This document shows, one piece after another, positions 58,131-64,000 of a stretch of 64,000 nt of DNA. Below the pieces are notes generated by a model. It was not told where the DNA came from. It saw only the letters and a program-made list of their open reading frames with translations, and did not search any database. The stretch spans positions 36,820,923 through 36,884,922 of the forward strand of contig OZ024894.1 of NCBI GenBank assembly GCA_964017195.1. The letters are read 5' to 3'. Both the position numbers and the translations under genes were made by a program. The first letter of the stretch is position 1. Each line of letters begins with the position of its first letter. The stretch is from Siderastrea radians. Taxonomy: Eukaryota; Cnidaria; Anthozoa; Scleractinia; Rhizangiidae.

Positions 58131-59274
58131 TTATTCATTATCTTCATAACCAACAAATTCTTCATCCTCTCCCGAAAGTCCAGTCCTTATTGCGTGGTAT
58201 GCACATGCAGGCAATGGGATCCGCTTTCCTCCAAGAAAACCATGCACAAGTTGTGTGAACTCTCTGTATGCTACTCCACGGAGAAATCTATAAAAAAAGA
58301 AAGAAAACAGAACAATTCATACTATAATTATGACTTTTTCTTCCATCATTATGTCTTTCATATTATTTACTGTAGGCCCCGGTGGATGTCTACTGAAATA
58401 TTTACCCCTGTCTGTCATGGGCTGAGTCAAATAAAAAACTCTCTTTTTAGTTTTAGGCAACAAGAAACCAAATGCTTCAGTAATACCTGATTCTCCCAAC
58501 TGCTTCTAACATCTAACCAGCCAAATAACAACAAAACAGTAATATGTATATCGCAAATGAGGAACTACCGGTTACGCATTCTCAAGTAGCGAACAAGAAA
58601 TAGGCACTACCGAACAAAAACTTCACTCACTTTTCTTCCGTATTAGTCTGACGATACTTTCTTCCATCTATCCTTTTGTATTTACTCGCAGCTGATCGAA
58701 GAGACCATCTGCTAAGGCAAACGACTCCAAAACCTGGATGCAATGTAATGCATTCGGGGCTTACTTCCACCTCATTCAGAACAGCTCTACTACTAAGAGA
58801 TTCCACGCACTTTTCTATTTCCTTGCAGCATAAGCATTCTCCGGGATTTTGAAGCCGATCTAGAGCACAATAACCACATGAACACCTGTGAAATAAACAA
58901 GGAACACAGAATTTTTTACTTTAAAAAATACACCTTTAATCGGCAACTTTTATCTCGATTACAATGGTCGGCAAATTTCTGATTGATAATTTAGAAGTGA
59001 GATATCGACGCTTTCGGGACACTCACCAAGTCTCGGTTCCAACGATCTTGTCGAAGCGGTTTTGCAGCTCCTGGTTTCTCCTTTCATTCTCTTCTACTTC
59101 TCTGTTATATTCAGCTAACCAGTCGTCGTCAGCAAGAGGTTCATCCATGTAGGGACCTTCTGGATCTGAGAAGTAAATGTCTATCTCGTCTTCGTCGAGT
59201 TCTGTCTCGCAGATATGCGAACGAGACTCGATCGATTCCGCGTCTGAATGTTCCGTATCGCTTCCAGAACTCAT
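58131..59274 (-). CDS. Acidic protein with P2X7-intracellular-domain-like zinc module
   Basis: Exons 59274-59027, 58885-58631 and 58287-58131 are phase-matched and give 219 residues. The N-terminal 80 are acidic (SGSDTEHSDAESIESR, DELDEDEIDI-like). Exon 2 has CSCGYC, ECLCCKEIEKC, then ECITLHPGF and VCLSRWSLRSAASKY. Exon 3 has FLRGVAYREFTQLVHGFLG and ends at an acidic EDNE tail. The CxCxxC, CC, CIT-HPGF and YR-F order matches the cysteine-rich intracellular domain of P2X7 receptors, but there are no transmembrane segments. Its place inside the terminal repeats, and the decayed copy at 661-930, show it is a regular second gene of this Kolobok family. Function unknown; a role in transposition is inference. 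Confidence 0.8.
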
Positions 59275-59407
59275 GATTATCGTTCACAGACGTTTATCTT
59301 CAAGCTTTCGCAAATTTCCTTTGACTTGTGCAGTTTTTTTACTCTAAATATGTCAAAGAAACTCAAAATATTCCGTCACACTGCCACAATCATAAGAAAA
59401 CAACTAA

Positions 59408-59627
59408 AGAAACTTGCTTGCCGCGAAACAAGAGGTCCTGTTTTGACGTCACAATCATTCCCAGTCTCTTGCGCGGTTTTGTACCCCACCGGAAGTGAAA
59501 TTTCACGTTTTTAAACGATTAAAACGCGGGGAAGAAAAATCGATATCGAAAAATTTTTTTCGCTGTTGTTATCAGGACACTGTGTAGATTCTATCAAGCA
59601 AATAAAAAAAAATCTGTCATATACACT
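59408..59627 (-). repeat. Right terminal inverted repeat of the Kolobok element
   Basis: Reverse complement of 50990-51209 with a few substitutions, such as ATAACAACAG for ATATCAACAG and TCTTGCGCGG for TCCTGCGCGG. The start codon of the minus-strand gene lies 134 bases inside it. Confidence 0.9.
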
Positions 59628-59631
59628 TTAA

Positions 59632-59820
59632 AGTTTACTCAATAATCTGCTTCAAATGAAGATATTACGTTTTGAGTTGAAACTTGATCAGTTAATAGTA
59701 TTTCAATCAATAAACAGGAGGATAGAAAAACCATTTATCAAATTATCCGCTTCCAATTCAACCTCCTTGTAAAGCGCATTTGATTATATTCACATAGAAA
59801 ATGCGCTATATAAGTTCTAA

Positions 59821-59853
<33 letters not shown>

Positions 59854-60882
59854 TCCCATCTCTTCGATAACACTGCATGGCCATTTTTTACTTGATTCTG
59901 GAATGTTACTTTAACCCCGCTCATCTGTTAGTGGTGACTGGCATCTGGTCCTTCGCTTTCCCTTTCCTTCATTAACTCTTCGGACGTCTTAAATTCTATC
60001 ATTGATGACTTCGTGAAATCTCAGGTCCAGACACCATCCAACGTAATAACTTGGAAGAACTTTCAGTCAAACCAATCGCTCCTCCGTCACCTTTGACGGT
60101 TTTGTTGTTTTGCCCTTGTGCCTGGTCAATTGGAATAGAGGAGAATATTGTTTGCTAAGGTATGATAGCCACAGGACTGTTATAGTCAACATCACCCCTG
60201 AACGTGTTTTACCGGCATTGCACAGCCTCTCTTGTCGTCTTCTTGGCACAAAATGCATTTTGCCTGGTCAGTGCATGTAATAGATCAACTTCTTCCTCAG
60301 CCATTAAGGCTTTGGAGAAGGTTAAAATAAACTGGTTAACAACTAAGACTGATAAGATGCAACAATCATCACGTTTCATCAGACTCTGAGAGAAAGGAAA
60401 AGGTATCAATAGATAAAGTCAATAAGGAATACTTTGAAGCTAATGTAATGCTGAAAAGACTAAGTGGAGAAATTTAGCATTGTAGTTGCGTAATTGACCA
60501 CGCCCTTGGCCATTTCTATACATGAACAGATCTCCACTTCTGGGAAACTTACATAGATTTCCAATTAAAACCAAACATAATGTTTTCTTATCTCCGTACT
60601 TCATGTTAAGCTGGTATTTGAGTTACGATTGTCGACGAATCGCTGTGAAACTGAACTTATTGAGCTGTGAAACTGCATGGAACATGGAAAGTGTAACCTG
60701 GCCGAATTGTACACAAGCTTCCCAAAATCTGTGCAAATATCTTATCTACAACGTTTTTTTGTCTTTAATGGATGCATGCCTTACGGAACTACTCAACTTG
60801 AATATGATCTTATCGTGAAAATGAATAACTGAAATATTTAAGAAAAATGAAAAATGTTTACCATACGTTATTTATGGCTTAA
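59632..60882. other. No gene recognised
   Basis: Has an (ATT)n run at 59823-59852, preceded by AATGCGCTATATAAGTTCTAAATT, a common SINE or LINE tail phrase. Opposite-strand frames near 60067-60409 lack motifs. Confidence 0.5.
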
Positions 60883-61464
60883 CTCTATTCCGACCGGGCT
60901 TTTTTGGTCTTTTGGGACCGAGGCAGGGGAGGGGGGCTAATTCGGCCCCCATCTCTTAAAACCAAGAATATTAAAGCTATGACAACGAAACTTGTAGGGC
61001 AGATACTACCTCCAAAAATGTTTCTTTGAGGTCCCTAGCATAAGGTGATGACGTCATATGACAAACAAATTACGTCAGTTTCTAAATGGCGGCCATCTTG
61101 GATCCGCCATCTGGAATTTATTGATTTCTCCATTACCTTTGAAATTTGCAAAGGATGACAAAAAAGTAACCGAAATCAATAATCACGAAAATGATATAAC
61201 AATGTAAAACTTACTTCAGAAAAGTTACAATTTTTCAATGAAAGGGTGAAAATTTAAAATTCTGAAAACACAGCCTGTCAAAAAGTGGTTGCCATGACAA
61301 CGTTAAATTTGATGGACAAGCACTTGCTATGCCAAATTGTTCCCAGATAAATTTAAGGAAGTCCCAAGGTTTGGTGGGGTTAGCTTGCATGTGAAAAAAG
61401 TTATAAAAGTCCAAAGTCAGTGCGGGCACAGTCGCCCCCCCAGCCCCCCCCGGTCTGAAGAGGG
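60883..61464. mobile_element. 582-bp piggyBac-like MITE
   Basis: CTCTATTCCGACCGGG and CCGGTCTGAAGAGGG are inverted with mismatches and flanked by TTAA (60879-60882, 61465-61468). It shares internal words (GACGTCAT, GGCCATCTTGGAT) with the elements at 21915 and 29315, so all belong to one superfamily. Confidence 0.7.
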
Positions 61465-61468
61465 TTAA

Positions 61469-62238
61469 TGTTCATAGACAGATGCCAGTATATTTCTAAA
61501 CTCAACCTTGTTTCTATACCATAGATCACGTGTCCCTTCTTAACCTATCAAATCTGTTTGCTTGGCATTGCCCTTTCATTTTTTAGGTGTCAAGTGTGTT
61601 ACATTCGTAAAATAGGCGTTATTTGCAATATTCTTTGCCAGCCTCGTTTCCACGCTGATAGATCACGAGACCCTTCTCAATATATTACCCTTTCATTTTG
61701 TAGGTGTTTGGCTGTTTTAAATTCATAAAAATTGGCGATATATGAATATTGTGTGAGCCTCGTTTAGATGCTGGAATACAGTGGTAGAAATTGAACCTGC
61801 TCTAACTGGAATTATGGAAAACATAATATAGATTTCGATGGGGTCCATATCCAATATTGTTTACAATGCCATAAACTTTCATTGTGCCAAATTTTATGCT
61901 TATATCATAAAATGCACGATTCTGCCCGACTAATAAGGATGGTGATGGTGATGCAGATGAGGATAAGTATTATTATTTTCATAATGATGATGATCATCAT
62001 TATAAAAATAATAATCATCGTCATCATGAAACCGAACTTTAGCAGATTTGGACAGGAACCTCCAATCAGCTAGTTAACGAAAAAAAATTACAAATTTATG
62101 ATCAAAAACTGGATGTTAAAAAGTTTACACTTTTCTCAACAGCCAGTAACAAGGATATACAAAATGTGAATCTTGAATAGTATTCAAAATAATTGTTTAA
62201 TGACGATTTTACAGCATTTTGAGAAATCACCCCATCAT
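61469..62238. other. No gene recognised
   Basis: AT-rich, with a GATGATGATCATCAT-centred palindromic microsatellite at 61935-62030. No coding evidence. Confidence 0.5.
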
Positions 62239-62830
62239 CACGGTGGGGCCAGGCCACCCCCTAAATGTTGCATTAGGATAATTTTGCTTCTTTTGCATAT
62301 TTCTTTACCAAACTTGGTAGAAAACGCTTGGGTTGTCGTCCTATTTGAAGTATGAGAATGACTTAAAATGTCAAATTGTGACGTTATAATGGATGACATT
62401 ACAAAACGAGTTAAATAAAATTTCAAAAACTGCAAGAACTTGGCAAGGGGAGTATGACAAACATATCTCGAGTTATGGGAATTCAAAGAAATTTAAGTGT
62501 TCCCCTCGGAACCATACTTTTCTTCTAACATCAACTATGTTAACTTTTTTGTTTTTTAAACGCAAGCTAATATTTTGGTAAAATGGACTTTTTGCTTTTC
62601 CAAAAAAATCGTATCGTTTTAGATTTTGAGTTTTTGGATCGAAACGCATAATATTAACAAGTAAAAAAATGATCACGTGGCACTTTGTTACGTCACAAAA
62701 CTATTTTTGTAGCTCTAGCTCTGGCAGGAAAAATTTTTTCTGAGTTTTTCTTTTTCATTTAGCTTTCGTCACTTTAGACATCTAATCTGCATGTGAAATG
62801 GTATCACCGACGCCACAAAACAACACTCTT
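62239..62830. mobile_element. Truncated relative of the 1031-bp MITE
   Basis: It begins CACGGTGGGGCCAGGCCACC and follows 23843-24485 with many differences and a 60-base deletion, then stops at CAAAACAACACT, where the next TTAA element starts. The right terminal repeat is lost. Confidence 0.75.
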
Positions 62831-62832
62831 AA

Positions 62833-64000
62833 GGGCCCATTACAGTATCTCGTTGCTATGATACGCAGTTGCCATGCACGTGCAAATTTACTTCCGGTCG
62901 GCCGCACTGTTTTTTGCGCGCTTTCTGGCCTCCCGGCGCCGGCTCGTCGGTTCAAGTCGCCGACAACTGTTTTTTATTTCGTTGCGACAAACACAAAAGA
63001 AAAACTTTTTTGTTTACTTTTTTAATTGATTTTAGTTTTCTGCTTTACGTTTACAACATGTGAGTTGTGCCTTTATTTCTTAAACTGGTTGTTTCAGTTG
63101 AAAATGAGCTCGAAGCTATCCACGTACGCACGTAAACAGAAAGCGCAGCGATGGCTGCAAGTCGATGGGGAAATGCAGATCGCGAAAAGCCGACATTCAA
63201 AGATTTTCAGTGTCAGGTCGGGAATAGAAATGTCAATTATGCAGAGGCAAACCGAAATAAGTATTGTGCCATCATCCCGAACCCATAAAGAAATCCCTGC
63301 TGTCCGCGGCCGTGACTTCGACTGCTCCCAAACTACCTGACGTCGCTTGCGAGAAAACTGTAATCGATGTGTAAACCTGTGACTGTCCTTCCGAGCCTGA
63401 GCAACTCCAGTGTTGAGACAGCTCTTCAATAAACGAAGCTCTCGAGGCCACTGATTTGCGGATATTGTTGCAAGACAGTGTGGAGCAGCATACAGCAAGA
63501 AAGGAAGCTTGTAAATTGTCCTTGAAAGCAGCTCTATCGCGCGAATTTCATGCCCACATTGATAATGCCATTATTAAATCACACGATAGAAAACCTGACA
63601 AATAATGGTGAACTCGATACATCTGATGGGCAACGTCTGCTAATAACCTTAACCTCACTTGAGAAATAAGCAAAAAGTAATTTAAGCGATCTAAAAGACT
63701 GTGACTGTGGAAAGGAGAAATACGAATTTTGTTCGGTAAAACAAAACACAGTTGAAGAGTTCGACTTCGAGTGTAGTCGATGTGGACAAAAACTCAGCTT
63801 GAAGAGTGATACCTCTGTCGTGAAAGCCACAACCGGCGTCCAAGGTCTGCAATACATAATTTCGTTGCTCTTTTATTCCTTGTCAGTGGGCAGTATTTCA
63901 AAGATTAAGCTTATCATAAAATTCTCGGGTCTCTCAGACCACGTCAGTTTGACTCAGTGGATCCACATTGTTGAATGGCTTGCGCCGTTCATGATAAGAT
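62833..64000 (+). mobile_element. Left part of another TTAA-flanked element (runs off the window)
   Basis: TTAA (62829-62832) is followed by GGGCCCATTACAGTATCTCG. It interrupts the truncated MITE exactly there. A GC-rich stretch and then coding-like sequence follow. The right end is outside the window, so the class cannot be fixed. Kolobok or piggyBac are the candidates, because of the TTAA. Confidence 0.45.
63104..64000 (+). pseudogene. Decayed coding region, partial at window end
   Basis: After a TTGTTTCAG acceptor-like site, the frame starts MSSKLSTYARKQKAQRWLQ and breaks at 63340. A piece in another frame reads LLQDSVEQHTARKEACKLSL, then REFHAHIDNAIIKSHDRKPD (about 63450-63600). After stops, a last frame has DCDCGKEKYEFC, FECSRCGQKLSLKSD and GLQYIISLLFYSLSVGSI to the window edge. 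Two CxC/CxxC pairs suggest a metal-binding unit. I do not recognise the family. It probably belongs to the element that starts at 62833. Confidence 0.45.

Larger units (their letters stand above)
50990..59627 (+). mobile_element. Complete 8.6-kb Kolobok-type DNA transposon
   Basis: Terminal inverted repeats of about 220 bp (50990-51209 and 59408-59627) start AGTGTATATGACAGATTTT. They differ at only a few bases. TTAA flanks both ends (50986-50989, 59628-59631), the Kolobok target duplication. Inside are a plus-strand THAP-like/DDE transposase gene and a minus-strand acidic, P2X7-ICD-like gene that converge. Both are open through all predicted splices. The high repeat identity and open frames suggest a young, possibly active copy. 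Two small MITEs sit in its introns. Confidence 0.88.

Noticed and set aside
63094..63498. 134-residue minus-strand frame
   Set aside because: It is a shadow of the decayed plus-strand coding region and has no motif.

Overview
This window is nuclear DNA from an animal, most likely an anthozoan cnidarian (coral or anemone type). The reasons are intron-containing genes with GT-AG splice sites, a secreted gene with a uromodulin-type D8C domain followed by a vWD domain, phase 1-1 calcium-binding EGF cassettes, and a dense load of Kolobok, piggyBac-like, hAT-like, LINE and tRNA-SINE elements. The species call is inference. A run of N at 17672-17694 shows it is a scaffold with at least one assembly join.

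Left part (1-19.4 kb). At the edge lie a short tandem repeat and a decayed terminus of a Kolobok-type element (about 660-1076), with a 1.1-kb TTAA-flanked MITE beside it. From 3730 a plus-strand gene resembling VWDE runs through phase-compatible exons: signal peptide plus D8C (3730-4174), a 9.8-kb intron, two beta-rich exons (13957-14195, 16724-17032), and the start of the vWD domain (17155-17228). More vWD sequence follows after the gap (18987-19196, with a frame break). The big intron holds a 498-bp tandem duplication, a 197-bp hAT-like MITE and a tight cluster of AP-1 consensus sites.

Middle part (17.9-33.1 kb). Thirteen EGF-like cassettes, intact or degenerate, lie on the minus strand, opposite to the vWD exons they would be expected to follow. 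A block of about 3.6-4.6 kb carrying three good EGF exons and one broken exon is present twice (21588-26218 and 28990-32578). The first copy differs mainly by a clean 1.0-kb MITE insertion. LINE reverse transcriptase fragments ride in both copies.

33.8-42.8 kb. This is the most unusual region. A spliced plus-strand gene with a viral-type superfamily 3 helicase core and a long charged C-terminal extension converges on a minus-strand gene for a zinc-finger/tyrosine recombinase/Myb protein. Both are lightly broken. They are bracketed by inverted arrays of an ACGGATTT-like motif, and an array of GGAAC...GTTCC palindromes lies upstream of the recombinase gene. I infer a composite mobile element, Crypton-like in its recombinase, that uses a replication-type helicase.

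42.8-51 kb holds no recognisable gene: MITEs, an 88-bp tandem repeat and inverted repeat copies. At 50990-59627 sits an apparently complete 8.6-kb Kolobok-type transposon with 220-bp terminal inverted repeats and TTAA target duplications. It encodes a 12-exon THAP-like/DDE transposase whose frame is open through every splice, and a convergent 3-exon acidic protein with a P2X7-intracellular-domain-like fold. The right edge (62833-64000) starts another TTAA-flanked element with a decayed coding region that runs out of the window.
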